A DNA stretch of 64,000 nt from Sulfuricystis multivorans. GTDB taxonomy: Bacteria > Pseudomonadota > Gammaproteobacteria > Burkholderiales > Rhodocyclaceae. Below, one piece after another: positions 1 to 7,462 of this stretch. The notes beneath the pieces were generated by a model. That model saw nothing but the letters and a program-made list of their open reading frames with translations, was not told the origin of the DNA and did not search any database. The position numbers and the translations under genes are program-made. Every line of letters starts with the position of its first letter. The first letter of the stretch is position 1. The stretch spans positions 372,001 through 436,000 of the forward strand of contig NZ_AP018718.1 of the NCBI RefSeq assembly GCF_003966565.1, given 5' to 3'.

Positions 1-473
1 ACTTCACGACGCTGATGTTCGTCGCCATCTTCGCCTTGCCGCGCATGATGGCGATCATCGCCGCGCGCGATTATCCCGATCTTTCCCGTCAGGCTTCGAC
101 GGCCGCGGCGTTCTGGGGCAGCCTGGCCAACACGGCAACGGCCGGCCTGATTTTCGTCGTTGGCTGGCTTATCACGTTGCCGATGCTCTTCGTGCCGGGC
201 GGTCTCTTCGTCCTGCCGCTCTTCTGGTCGGCCTGGCTCAACCAGCGCGCCTTCCGCTTCGATGCGATCGCCGAGCATGCCACGGCTGCTGAGCGTGCCG
301 AGATCGTCCGGCGAAAGCGGCCTACGCTCTATCTCGGCGGCCTCATCGGTGCGCTCATTGCCTATGTGCCGGTGGCGAACTTCTTCGCCCTGCCCTATAC
401 GGCGATCCTGTTCGTCCATCTGTGTTTGACTGCCTTGCGCGAGCTGCGCCGGCAGCAGAAAGTGGTGGTATGA
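1..473 (+). CDS. EI24/CysZ-like integral membrane protein (5' end outside window)
   Basis: The reading frame is open from the left edge, so the start lies upstream; the visible C-terminal part is about 157 residues. It has several hydrophobic segments and motifs typical of the EI24 domain: FWGSLANT, a Leu/Phe-rich pair of helices with LPLFWSAWLNQRAFRFDA, and a final hydrophobic stretch near YVPVANFFALPYTAILFVH. EI24 proteins include CysZ, a sulfate permease in some bacteria, but many relatives have no assigned substrate. The stop overlaps the next start (ATGA), so the two are probably co-translated. A link to sulfate uptake would be inference only. Confidence 0.75.
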   Translation, partial: FTTLMFVAIFALPRMMAIIAARDYPDLSRQASTAAAFWGSLANTATAGLIFVVGWLITLPMLFVPGGLFVLPLFWSAWLNQRAFRFDAIAEHATAAERAEIVRRKRPTLYLGGLIGALIAYVPVANFFALPYTAILFVHLCLTALRELRRQQKVVV

Positions 474-1231
474 GAACCTACGGCCTGATCATCATCGGCG
501 ACGAAATCCTGCGCGGCAAGCGCCAGGATAGGCATCTGGCGAAATTCATCGAAATCCTTGGCGCGCGCGGCCTGCATCTTTCCTGGGCGGAATATCTCGG
601 CGATGAGCGGCCGCGGCTCATCGAAACCTTCAAGCGCACGCTGGCATCCAACGATGTCGTGTTTTCCTGTGGCGGCATCGGGGTCACGCCGGATGACCAC
701 ACCCGCCAGGCGGCAGCAAGCGCGGCCGGCGTGCCGCTGGAACTGAATCCGGATGCGGAACGCGAGATTCGCGCCCGCATGGCCGAGCTCGGCGAGCCGG
801 TCACGCCGGCGCGGCTGGAGCTCGGCACCGTGCCTGCTGGCAGCCGCATCATCCCGAACCCCTTCAACCGCATTCCGGGCTTTTCCTACCGCGACCACCA
901 CTTTCTGCCGGGGTTTCCGCAGATGGCCTGGCCGATGGCCCAATGGGTGCTCGATACCTACTACGCCGACGATTTTCGGCAAGGGATGGAGGCCGAGGCG
1001 GCGATCCTCGTCTGGGATGGCCTGGAAGGACGGATGCTCGAGCTGATGCGCAAGACCGAGGCCGATTTTCCCGGCATCACCGTCTTCAGCCTGCCGAATC
1101 TGGGCAGTGAGACGATGCGCCGCCATGTCGAGCTCGGGGTGCGCGGCGAACCCTCACGGGTGGCCGAAGCGATCGAGGCGCTCAAAGCGGGGGTGGCCGC
1201 ACTCGGCTACGGCTTCGACATCAAAACCTAG
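470..1231 (+). CDS. MoaB/CinA N-terminal-like molybdopterin-binding domain protein
   Basis: About 253 residues. The ATG at 470 is chosen because it overlaps the upstream stop and gives the family N-terminus YGLIIIGDEILRG. The motifs SCGGIGVTPDDHTRQAAA and FNRIPGF match the MoCF_biosynth fold shared by MoaB, MogA and the N-terminal half of CinA. The C-terminal nicotinamide-deamidase domain of full CinA is absent, so this is the short stand-alone form common in Proteobacteria. Its function is not established; the fold binds molybdopterin or nucleotide-like ligands. A separate, more canonical MogA lies at 26.6 kb, so this copy is unlikely to be the main molybdenum-cofactor adenylyltransferase. 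Confidence 0.8.
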   Translation: MRTYGLIIIGDEILRGKRQDRHLAKFIEILGARGLHLSWAEYLGDERPRLIETFKRTLASNDVVFSCGGIGVTPDDHTRQAAASAAGVPLELNPDAEREIRARMAELGEPVTPARLELGTVPAGSRIIPNPFNRIPGFSYRDHHFLPGFPQMAWPMAQWVLDTYYADDFRQGMEAEAAILVWDGLEGRMLELMRKTEADFPGITVFSLPNLGSETMRRHVELGVRGEPSRVAEAIEALKAGVAALGYGFDIKT

Positions 1232-1249
1232 CGATCGGTCCGGCCGTCA

Positions 1250-2488
1250 CTATTCGTGGCGCAAAGCCTCGATCGGCGACATCAGCGCGGCCTTGCGCGC
1301 CGGATAGTAGCCGAAGAAGATGCCGATCGCGGAAGCCGTGCTCACCGCGAGCAGGAGGGTCGACGGCGCGAGTTGGATCGGCCAGCCCGCCAGTTGGGCG
1401 ACGAGCTTCGCGCCGCCGACGCCAAGCAAAATGCCGACGAAGCCGCCGATCAGCGCGAGCGTGATCGACTCGACCAGAAATTGCAGCAGGATGTCGCGCG
1501 CGCGTGCGCCGACCGCGCGCCTGAGACCAATCTCACGCGTGCGTTCGGTCACCGAGACGAGCATGATGTTCATGATGCCGATGCCGCCGACCAGTAGCGA
1601 GACGGAGGCCACTGCGGCGAGCAAGAGCGCCATCACGCGTGACGATTCCTCACGCGTCTGCAGGATCTCGGTCATGTTGCGCAAAGTGAAGTCGTCATCC
1701 TGGTCGGGCTGCAGACGGTGACGCTGACGCAAGAGCTCACGCACTTTCTCTTCGGCCGCCGAGCCCGGGACACCATCGACGAGCTTGATCTGGATCGAGC
1801 CGACCGACCGGGATTTGGCGACCGCCGTTGCGCCGAGCACGCGGTTTCGCGCAGTGGTGATCGGCATCAGCACGACATCGTCGAGATCGGAGCCGCCGGG
1901 GCTTTGGCCCTTGGCGTCGAGCAAGCCGATCACGGTGAGCGGCACGGTGCGGATGCGGATCGTCCTATCGAGGGGGCTTTCCTCGCCGAACAGGTTGGCT
2001 GCCACGGTCTTGCCGATGATCGCCACTTTCGCCGCGCCATTGAGTTCGGCGGCCTCGAAGAAACGGCCCTCCGCCAGCGTCCATTCACGCACCTCGAAGT
2101 ATTCGGGCGTCACGCCATAAAACGAGGTGGACCAGTTGCTGTTGCCGGCGACGATCTGGCCGCTGCCGCGCAGCACGGGCGCCGCGGCGGCGACATATTC
2201 CGGCAGCTCGCGCGCGATCGCATAAGCATCCTCCTCGGACAGGGTGAACGTCGTACCCACCGCCGCGCGGGCGCCGGTATACGTGCTCGAAGCCGAGAAG
2301 ATCATCATCAGGTTCGAGCCGAGGCTCCTGATCTGCGCTTCCACCTGGGTGCGCGCGCCCGAGCCTACGGCGATCATCACGATCACCGCCGCCACGCCGA
2401 TGATGATGCCCAGCATCGTCAGCGCCGAGCGCAGCTTATTGGTGGCGAGCGCCTTGAGGGCGATGGCGATGGTGGCGGAGAGGTTCAT
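1250..2488 (-). CDS. MacB-type ABC transporter permease
   Basis: The 412-residue protein starts with a membrane helix (LRSALTMLGIIIGVAAVIV) followed by a large periplasmic MacB_PCD domain and ends in three FtsX-type helices. The motif VTERTREIGLRRAVGAR is diagnostic of MacB permeases. E. coli MacB is one polypeptide; here the ATPase is a separate gene 6 bp upstream, and the adaptor precedes it. The family acts as a mechanotransmitter that drives export through an outer-membrane channel, using ATP hydrolysed in the cytoplasm. The substrate (macrolide, peptide, lipid-linked or siderophore) cannot be told from the sequence. No TolC gene is visible nearby. Confidence 0.88.
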   Translation of the reverse strand: MNLSATIAIALKALATNKLRSALTMLGIIIGVAAVIVMIAVGSGARTQVEAQIRSLGSNLMMIFSASSTYTGARAAVGTTFTLSEEDAYAIARELPEYVAAAAPVLRGSGQIVAGNSNWSTSFYGVTPEYFEVREWTLAEGRFFEAAELNGAAKVAIIGKTVAANLFGEESPLDRTIRIRTVPLTVIGLLDAKGQSPGGSDLDDVVLMPITTARNRVLGATAVAKSRSVGSIQIKLVDGVPGSAAEEKVRELLRQRHRLQPDQDDDFTLRNMTEILQTREESSRVMALLLAAVASVSLLVGGIGIMNIMLVSVTERTREIGLRRAVGARARDILLQFLVESITLALIGGFVGILLGVGGAKLVAQLAGWPIQLAPSTLLLAVSTASAIGIFFGYYPARKAALMSPIEALRHE

Positions 2489-2494
2489 TGCCCT

Positions 2495-3223
2495 TCAGCG
2501 TTTCTTAGGCATGGCGGCAAGGTCGGCGCTGGCATCACGGCGCGCGTTGGGGGTGTCGTCGGTTACCCGGCCGTCGCGGAAATGGATGATGCGATCGGCG
2601 TAAGCGGCGATGTCGTGTTCGTGGGTGACGACGACGATCGTGATGCCTTCGCGGTTGAGCTGCTGCAACAACGCCATGATCTCGATGCCGGTGCGCGAGT
2701 CGAGCGCGCCGGTCGGCTCGTCGGCGAGGATCAGTGCCGGATCATTCACCAGCGCGCGGGCGATCGCCACCCGCTGCTGCTGACCGCCGGAAAGCTGCGC
2801 CGGGTGATGAAACATGCGCTCCTGCAACCCGACCAGCTCGAGACGTTGCGCTGCGCGCGCGTGGCGCTCGGCGGCGCCCATTCCCCGATAGAGCAGCGGC
2901 AGCGCGACGTTGTCCACCGCCGTGGTGCGCGCGAGCAGATTGAAATGCTGGAACACGAAGCCGATCTTGCGGTTGCGCACGCGCGACAGGGCGTCGTCAT
3001 CGAGCCGCGAGACCTCGATGTCCTCCAGCCAGTAGCGGCCGCCGCTGGGCGCATCCAGGCAGCCCAGCAGGTTCATGAAGGTCGACTTGCCTGAACCGGA
3101 CGGCCCCATCACCGCGACGAAGCTGCCTTTGGCGATTTCGAGTGTCACGCCGGAGAGCGCCGGCACTTGGGTATCGCCCAGCCGGTAGTTTTTGGCGAGG
3201 TTTTCGACGCGGATCAGGCTCAC
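2495..3223 (-). CDS. MacB/LolD-type ABC transporter ATP-binding protein
   Basis: A 242-residue ATPase with Walker A GPSGSGKS near residue 41, Q-loop VFQHFNLL, signature LSGGQQQRVAIARAL, Walker B LILADEPTGALD and switch histidine VVVTHEHD. It starts 1 bp after the adaptor stop codon and is followed by the permease, so the three form one leftward operon. The C-terminal 15 codons (DASADLAAMPKKR) fall within a degenerate copy of the REP-like repeat described elsewhere, so the tail may be repeat-derived rather than conserved. Confidence 0.9.
   Translation of the reverse strand: MSLIRVENLAKNYRLGDTQVPALSGVTLEIAKGSFVAVMGPSGSGKSTFMNLLGCLDAPSGGRYWLEDIEVSRLDDDALSRVRNRKIGFVFQHFNLLARTTAVDNVALPLLYRGMGAAERHARAAQRLELVGLQERMFHHPAQLSGGQQQRVAIARALVNDPALILADEPTGALDSRTGIEIMALLQQLNREGITIVVVTHEHDIAAYADRIIHFRDGRVTDDTPNARRDASADLAAMPKKR
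2519..2541 (+). repeat. Degenerate REP-like repeat copy in ATPase 3' end
   Basis: The block GTCGGCGCTGGC followed by ACGGC matches the repeat core found at 9.69, 28.04, 38.45, 45.18 and 58.4 kb with about three mismatches. It lies inside the last codons of the MacB-type ATPase. Because it is short and degenerate, chance similarity cannot be excluded. Confidence 0.35.
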
Positions 3224-3224
3224 G

Positions 3225-4484
3225 TCAGAACATGCGCGGCTGCGTCGGCTTCGCTCTCTTGCGCGGATCGCTCATGCCGACGATGACCTGCTGGCCTGCG
3301 GCGATGTCGCCGCCGACGATCTCGATCTGATTGCCGTCGGTGATGCCGGTCCTGATCTCGATCGCCTTCGGTTTGCCATCCTCGCCGAGCACCCAGAGTT
3401 TGCCACTGCCACCCTCTGCGCTACTGCGGCTGCGTCCCGAGCCGCCGCCGGGCCGCGCTGCCGGCGCCGGTTCATCGCCCTCCGCAGGCGGACGAAAGCG
3501 CAGCGCGGCATTGGCGACCTTGAGCGCATCGTCCTTGTGGCTGGTGACGATGCGCACGTTCGCGGTCATGCCGGGCAGCAGGATCAGATCGGGGTTGGCG
3601 GCGGAGATGACCACCGTGTAGCTGACGACGTTGGAGGTCACCTGCGCGGCCTTTCTGACCTGCCTGACCTCGCCCTTGAATTTCCGACCTGGGAAGGCGT
3701 CGACACTGAAGCTCACTTCCTGGCCGACCTCGACGCGGCCGATGTCGGCCTCGTCGATCGCCGCCTCGACCTGCATGTCGGCGAGATTGCGGGCGATCAC
3801 GAACATCTCGGGCGCTTGTAGGCTCACAGCCACGGTCTGGCCAGGCTCGACGCTCTTCTTGATGACGATGCCATCGACGGGGGCGCGGATCTCGGTGCGC
3901 GACAGGTCGACCCGCGCTTGAGCGAGCGCCGCCTCGCGCTGGCGCACGAGCGCCATGCTGTTGGCCGCCTGCGCCTGGACCACCTTCAGCTGCGCGCGCG
4001 CGGCATCGAGCGTGGTCTGCGCCTTGTCGAGTTCGGCCGGCGAGAGATAGTTCTTCGCCACCAGCGTCTCTTTGCGCTTGAAATCGCGTTCGGCTTCGAG
4101 AAGATTGACGCGGGCGCGGAACAGTTCGGCCTGTTGCACGGCGACGATCGCCCGCGCCGCTTCGAGATCGGCCTCGGCCTGGCGCACGCGGTGCTCATAG
4201 GTTTCCGGCGCGATGCGCGCGAGCAGATCGCCGGCCTTCACCGGACTGTTGAAATCGACGAACAGCTCGCGGATCTGGCCGGAGATTTGGGAACTGACCT
4301 GCACCGAGACCACCGGATTGAGCGTGCCGGTGGCGGCGACCGCGGCGGTGAGCGGGCCGCGCTCGACGGTGGCGAACTTGTAAGCCGGCTTGGCGTCTGC
4401 GGCGAAGAAGCCGCGCCATGCCATGATGCCGCCGCCGACGAGGACGACGAGCAGGATCAATGCGAGCAGCCGGCGCGGTTTCAT
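3225..4484 (-). CDS. MacA-like periplasmic adaptor (HlyD/RND membrane-fusion protein)
   Basis: About 419 residues from the ATG at 4484, chosen because it begins MKPRRLLALILLVVLVGGG, a typical N-terminal anchor. The order is: anchor helix, lipoyl-like half (VSVQVSSQISGQIRELFVDF), a long alpha-hairpin around residues 90-190 rich in Ala/Arg/Glu, second lipoyl half (RAPVDGIVIKKSVEPGQTV), then beta-barrel and membrane-proximal domains. It bridges the inner-membrane MacB-type permease and an outer-membrane factor. A Pro/Gly/Ser-rich insertion near residue 340 is unusual and probably a flexible loop. The gene is first in the leftward operon with the ATPase and permease. Confidence 0.88.
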   Translation of the reverse strand: MKPRRLLALILLVVLVGGGIMAWRGFFAADAKPAYKFATVERGPLTAAVAATGTLNPVVSVQVSSQISGQIRELFVDFNSPVKAGDLLARIAPETYEHRVRQAEADLEAARAIVAVQQAELFRARVNLLEAERDFKRKETLVAKNYLSPAELDKAQTTLDAARAQLKVVQAQAANSMALVRQREAALAQARVDLSRTEIRAPVDGIVIKKSVEPGQTVAVSLQAPEMFVIARNLADMQVEAAIDEADIGRVEVGQEVSFSVDAFPGRKFKGEVRQVRKAAQVTSNVVSYTVVISAANPDLILLPGMTANVRIVTSHKDDALKVANAALRFRPPAEGDEPAPAARPGGGSGRSRSSAEGGSGKLWVLGEDGKPKAIEIRTGITDGNQIEIVGGDIAAGQQVIVGMSDPRKRAKPTQPRMF

Positions 4485-4556
4485 GCGGCCGATTCTAGCC
4501 GATGGCCGGTGGCGTGCTGCCTTGCCAGCGCAGCGCACAAGGCAACGTCATGAAAG

Positions 4557-4583
4557 AAACGGCCCGGAGATGCCGGGCCGTTT
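4557..4583 (-). terminator. Rho-independent terminator of the pilin operon
   Basis: An 11-bp perfect stem, AAACGGCCCGG paired with CCGGGCCGTTT, has a 5-nt loop. On the minus strand it is followed by a T-rich run (TTTCTTTC). It lies 24 bp past the stop of the second pilin gene and ahead of the adaptor gene, so it should separate the pilus and efflux operons. Confidence 0.8.
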
Positions 4584-4606
4584 CGAGTGGCGAACCCAAG
4601 CTGCGC

Positions 4607-5074
4607 TCAGTTGGTACAGGGAACGTAGGCGTAAGCGGTTTTACGATTGGCCGCCACCCCGCCGCCATAACTGCGAATCCGGCACTTTGCGACGACACCG
4701 GCGGCACAGTTGGCATCGGTAGTCACCTCTTCGTCGATCTGATATTGGTTTTTGTTCGTTGGTGCGCCATTGACGAGAGTGATACTGCCTTTGAGCAAAT
4801 TCGCGGCATTGGCATAAACGCTGTTGGCTGGCCCGCTGCATGCGTTGCCAGCATTGGTGATCGCCACGGTATTGGGGTTGGCCGGATTGGCCTTGCGTGC
4901 GGCATAGTTGATCGAGGCTGCCGAAGAGAGCGCGCCCGCAACGCCATCGACGGCCGCCTGTTCTGCATCGCCGGTGATGTCGATGAACTTCGGCAGCGCC
5001 GTCGCAGCCAAAATGCCAAGAATCACGATTACGACCACCAGTTCGATCAGGGTGAAGCCTCGTTGCGATTTCAT
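4607..5074 (-). CDS. Type IV pilin-like protein (MshA-like), second copy
   Basis: A 155-residue pilin. The short leader MKSQRG is followed by [18 protein letters not shown], with Glu at +5 after the glycine: the class III signal cut by prepilin peptidase, then the hydrophobic assembly helix. Cysteines at the C-terminal half (NACSG, ANCAAG, AKCRIR, YVPCTN) could make two disulfides. It lies 19 bp after another pilin of similar design and before a strong terminator, so it closes the operon. MshA-type major pilin is likely; a type II pseudopilin is the alternative. Confidence 0.82.
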   Translation of the reverse strand: MKSQRGFTLIELVVVIVILGILAATALPKFIDITGDAEQAAVDGVAGALSSAASINYAARKANPANPNTVAITNAGNACSGPANSVYANAANLLKGSITLVNGAPTNKNQYQIDEEVTTDANCAAGVVAKCRIRSYGGGVAANRKTAYAYVPCTN

Positions 5075-5093
5075 TTGAAAGATCCTCCGTGAG

Positions 5094-5675
5094 TTAGCAA
5101 CCTGTGGTAGTGACGGGGCTCACCACGGGTGCTGCACCGGATGTACCGGCCGAAGCGTAGGTGAAAGAGCAGGTAGGATTGTCCTGGGAGCCGACGGAGC
5201 CGCTGCTCGTGCCGGGGCCGCCGATGACAGAGATCCTCGTCACATTGCCGGCGACCGACGCGCCGAAGCCTTCGGCGTTCAATTGCGCGAGATTTGGTGA
5301 AAAAGTCGAGACCAGGCCGGCCGCGCCAATGATGCCGGGTGTGGTCGCCCCGAGAAACACCGCGCCGGAAGGATAGCCGTTGGCCAGTAGCACCACACCA
5401 TTTTCCGTGCACAGCGTGCCATTGAGGGCATTGTTTGCCGTGATGCTGGTTCCGGGACAGGCGGCCGTGTCAGGGACACCACTGCGCGACAGATAGGCAG
5501 CGTGCACGATCGCCGCGGCCGCATTCACCGCGCCGCGCGCGGCCTGCAGCTTGGCGATCCGCGCATCGCGCTGCAGCGAGACGAATTTCGGCAGCGCGAT
5601 CGCGGCGAGAATGCCGATGATCGCGATCACGATCACCAGCTCGATCAGGGTGAAACCGCTGTGGAGTTTTTTCAT
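5094..5675 (-). CDS. Type IV pilin-like protein (MshA-like), first copy
   Basis: 193 residues from the ATG at 5675, chosen because it gives the short leader MKKLHSG before [18 protein letters not shown]. The rest is Ala/Gly/Ser/Thr-rich, consistent with a secreted globular pilin head, and ends in TTTGC. Cysteines in [19 protein letters not shown] and the C-terminus could form disulfides. Downstream is a shorter paralogue; upstream are the inner-membrane and ATPase parts of the assembly machine. A 100-bp gap with a palindrome precedes it, so the pilins may have their own promoter. Confidence 0.85.
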   Translation of the reverse strand: MKKLHSGFTLIELVIVIAIIGILAAIALPKFVSLQRDARIAKLQAARGAVNAAAAIVHAAYLSRSGVPDTAACPGTSITANNALNGTLCTENGVVLLANGYPSGAVFLGATTPGIIGAAGLVSTFSPNLAQLNAEGFGASVAGNVTRISVIGGPGTSSGSVGSQDNPTCSFTYASAGTSGAAPVVSPVTTTGC

Positions 5676-5728
5676 GTCATTTTTCCCAATGAGATGATGG
5701 ATGCTGCACAGGCGCTGCGACAATGCTA

Positions 5729-5753
5729 CTGCAAAGATTGCAGTGTATTTATA
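5729..5753 (-). promoter_or_regulatory. Palindrome next to a possible pilin promoter
   Basis: In the gap ahead of the first pilin gene the minus strand carries TATAAA (5753-5748) followed by a perfect inverted repeat CTGCAA-N3-TTGCAG (5743-5729). The layout fits a -10 box with an operator or a 5' hairpin over the start point. No good -35 box was found at the right distance, so this is only a candidate. Confidence 0.3.
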
Positions 5754-5775
5754 TGATTTACGGTAAATTCCCGCC

Positions 5776-6225
5776 TCACTTGAGGGGTTCGATCCCGATG
5801 CTGGTGATTCGACCGGCGCCATCGCGGATCGGCGTCAGACGCCAGGCGAGTTTGTCTCGGTTTGCGAAGGCGGCAGGCTGTCTCGGACGGTAGTGGAGGG
5901 TGTGAGTGGCCGGATCGTAGTGCCAGCGGGGTGCCGTCTCGGAGCCGCCGACTTTGGATGGCGCTGCGCCGAGCCATTCCAGCGGGTCGGCATCGAGCAG
6001 CGCACCGATGCTCGCTTCTTCCCCGCGGATCACCTTCTCGCCGATCGCCAGCGTAAGCCCGATGCGCAGGTTGCGCAACGCGATCTCGACTTCGAGCCGC
6101 TCGGCCTGGCGCTCGATCTCGGCGAGCCGGTCGAGCAACACCGCGGCGAGGATTCCGAAGAGGGCCACCACCACGGCGAATTCGAGCTTGGAAAGGCCGT
6201 GCTGGCGCAGGCGGGCGCCGCTCAT
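5776..6225 (-). CDS. Pseudopilin-like protein of the MSHA-like cluster
   Basis: 149 residues from the ATG at 6225, which overlaps the stop of the upstream GspF-type gene (ATGA). The N-terminus has the class III signal: glycine, then LSKLEFAVVVALFGILAAVL with Glu at +5. The predicted coiled region (EIERQAERLEVEIALRNLR) follows the helix. The head is small and lacks cysteines, unlike the two pilins downstream, so it is probably a minor (pseudo)pilin that primes or caps the fibre. It resembles MSHA minor pilins by position more than by sequence. Confidence 0.72.
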   Translation of the reverse strand: MSGARLRQHGLSKLEFAVVVALFGILAAVLLDRLAEIERQAERLEVEIALRNLRIGLTLAIGEKVIRGEEASIGALLDADPLEWLGAAPSKVGGSETAPRWHYDPATHTLHYRPRQPAAFANRDKLAWRLTPIRDGAGRITSIGIEPLK

Positions 6226-7451
6226 CTCTTGATCGCCACTTTGCCGAGATCCCAAAGCGGCAGGAACACGCCGAGCGCGAGGATCAGCACCATGACGCCG
6301 AGCATGACGATCAGGATCGGTTCGATCTGTTGCGCCAGGGTCTTGAGTTCATATTCGACCTCGCTTTGGTACATGCCGGAGATCTCGTCCATCATCTCGT
6401 CGAGCGCGCCGGTTTCCTCGCCGACTGCGATCATCTGCAGCACCACCGGCGTGAACACGCCGGCGCCGATGGCGGCGCGCAGCACGGAATCGCCATGCTC
6501 GATCGCGGTGCGCATGTTCTCGATCTTTTCGGCGATGAAGTCGTTGTCGACGGTCTGGGCGACGTTGGAGAGTGCCTGGATCACCGGCACCCCGGAACGC
6601 ATCGCCAGCGCGAAGCTGCGGGCGAAGCGCGCGAGCGTCGCTTTGCGGACGATCTTGCCGGCGATCGGGATGCGCAGCTTGGTCTTGTCCCACAGATACC
6701 TGCCGCGCCGCGTGCCGATCCAGGCCTTGAAGCCGCCGGCCAGCCCGGCGAGACCGGCGAGCAGCGCCGGCCACCAGGCGACGAAGAAATTCGAGATGCC
6801 GATCAACAGCCGCGTCAGGAACGGCAGCTCGGCGCCGAAGCCTTCGAAAACCTTGGCGAAGGCGGGAATCACCCAGATGTTGATGACGGCCATCGCGACG
6901 GCCATCGCCAGCACCACGAAGCTCGGATAGCGCAAGGCCGAGCGCACCTGCTCGCGCATGAAGCGCTCGAAAGCCAGATGATCGAACAGACGCAGGAAGA
7001 TTTCCTCGAGCCGGCCGGTCATCTCGCCGACGCGCACCATCGCCAGATAGAACGGCGTGAAGACCTTGGGGTGCCGCGCCAGGGCATGCGAGAGCTCGCG
7101 ACCCGAGTCGAGGCTTTCACGCACCTCTTTGAGCAGGGCTTTCATCGCCGGGTTGGCGCTCGATTCCTGCAAGCCCGCCAGCGCGCGCATGATCGGCACG
7201 CCGGCTTTCAGCAGCGTATGGATCTGGCGCGTAAACAGCAGGATGTCGGTATGGCCGATCTTCGGCTTGAACAACTTGAAGCCGGCCTCGAACGCCATCT
7301 GCTGCGCCGCTGCGGGTGCTGCGCGGATTTCGGTGGGCGTGATGCCACTGCCGAAGAGCAGGTCGGCGACGGCACCGGCACTGGCGCCCTCGATCGTCCC
7401 GTTGACGATCTCGCCGGCGCCATTGCGGCCGCGGTAAGTGAAGGCGGGCAT
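6222..7451 (-). CDS. GspF/PilC/MshG-type inner-membrane platform protein
   Basis: 409 residues with the duplicated T2SSF layout. An N-terminal segment (FTYRGRNGAGEIVNGTIEG) is followed by two similar domains, each with GVPI/GVPV-type helices and the motif VGEMTGRLEEI / VGEETGALDEM, and hydrophobic helices near residues 170-200, 210-230 and 375-400. The family forms the inner-membrane base on which the ATPase turns during fibre assembly. It lies 11 bp after the ATPase gene and overlaps the next pseudopilin gene, so it belongs to the same operon. Confidence 0.88.
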   Translation of the reverse strand: MPAFTYRGRNGAGEIVNGTIEGASAGAVADLLFGSGITPTEIRAAPAAAQQMAFEAGFKLFKPKIGHTDILLFTRQIHTLLKAGVPIMRALAGLQESSANPAMKALLKEVRESLDSGRELSHALARHPKVFTPFYLAMVRVGEMTGRLEEIFLRLFDHLAFERFMREQVRSALRYPSFVVLAMAVAMAVINIWVIPAFAKVFEGFGAELPFLTRLLIGISNFFVAWWPALLAGLAGLAGGFKAWIGTRRGRYLWDKTKLRIPIAGKIVRKATLARFARSFALAMRSGVPVIQALSNVAQTVDNDFIAEKIENMRTAIEHGDSVLRAAIGAGVFTPVVLQMIAVGEETGALDEMMDEISGMYQSEVEYELKTLAQQIEPILIVMLGVMVLILALGVFLPLWDLGKVAIKR

Positions 7452-7462
7452 CGTGGGCGGCC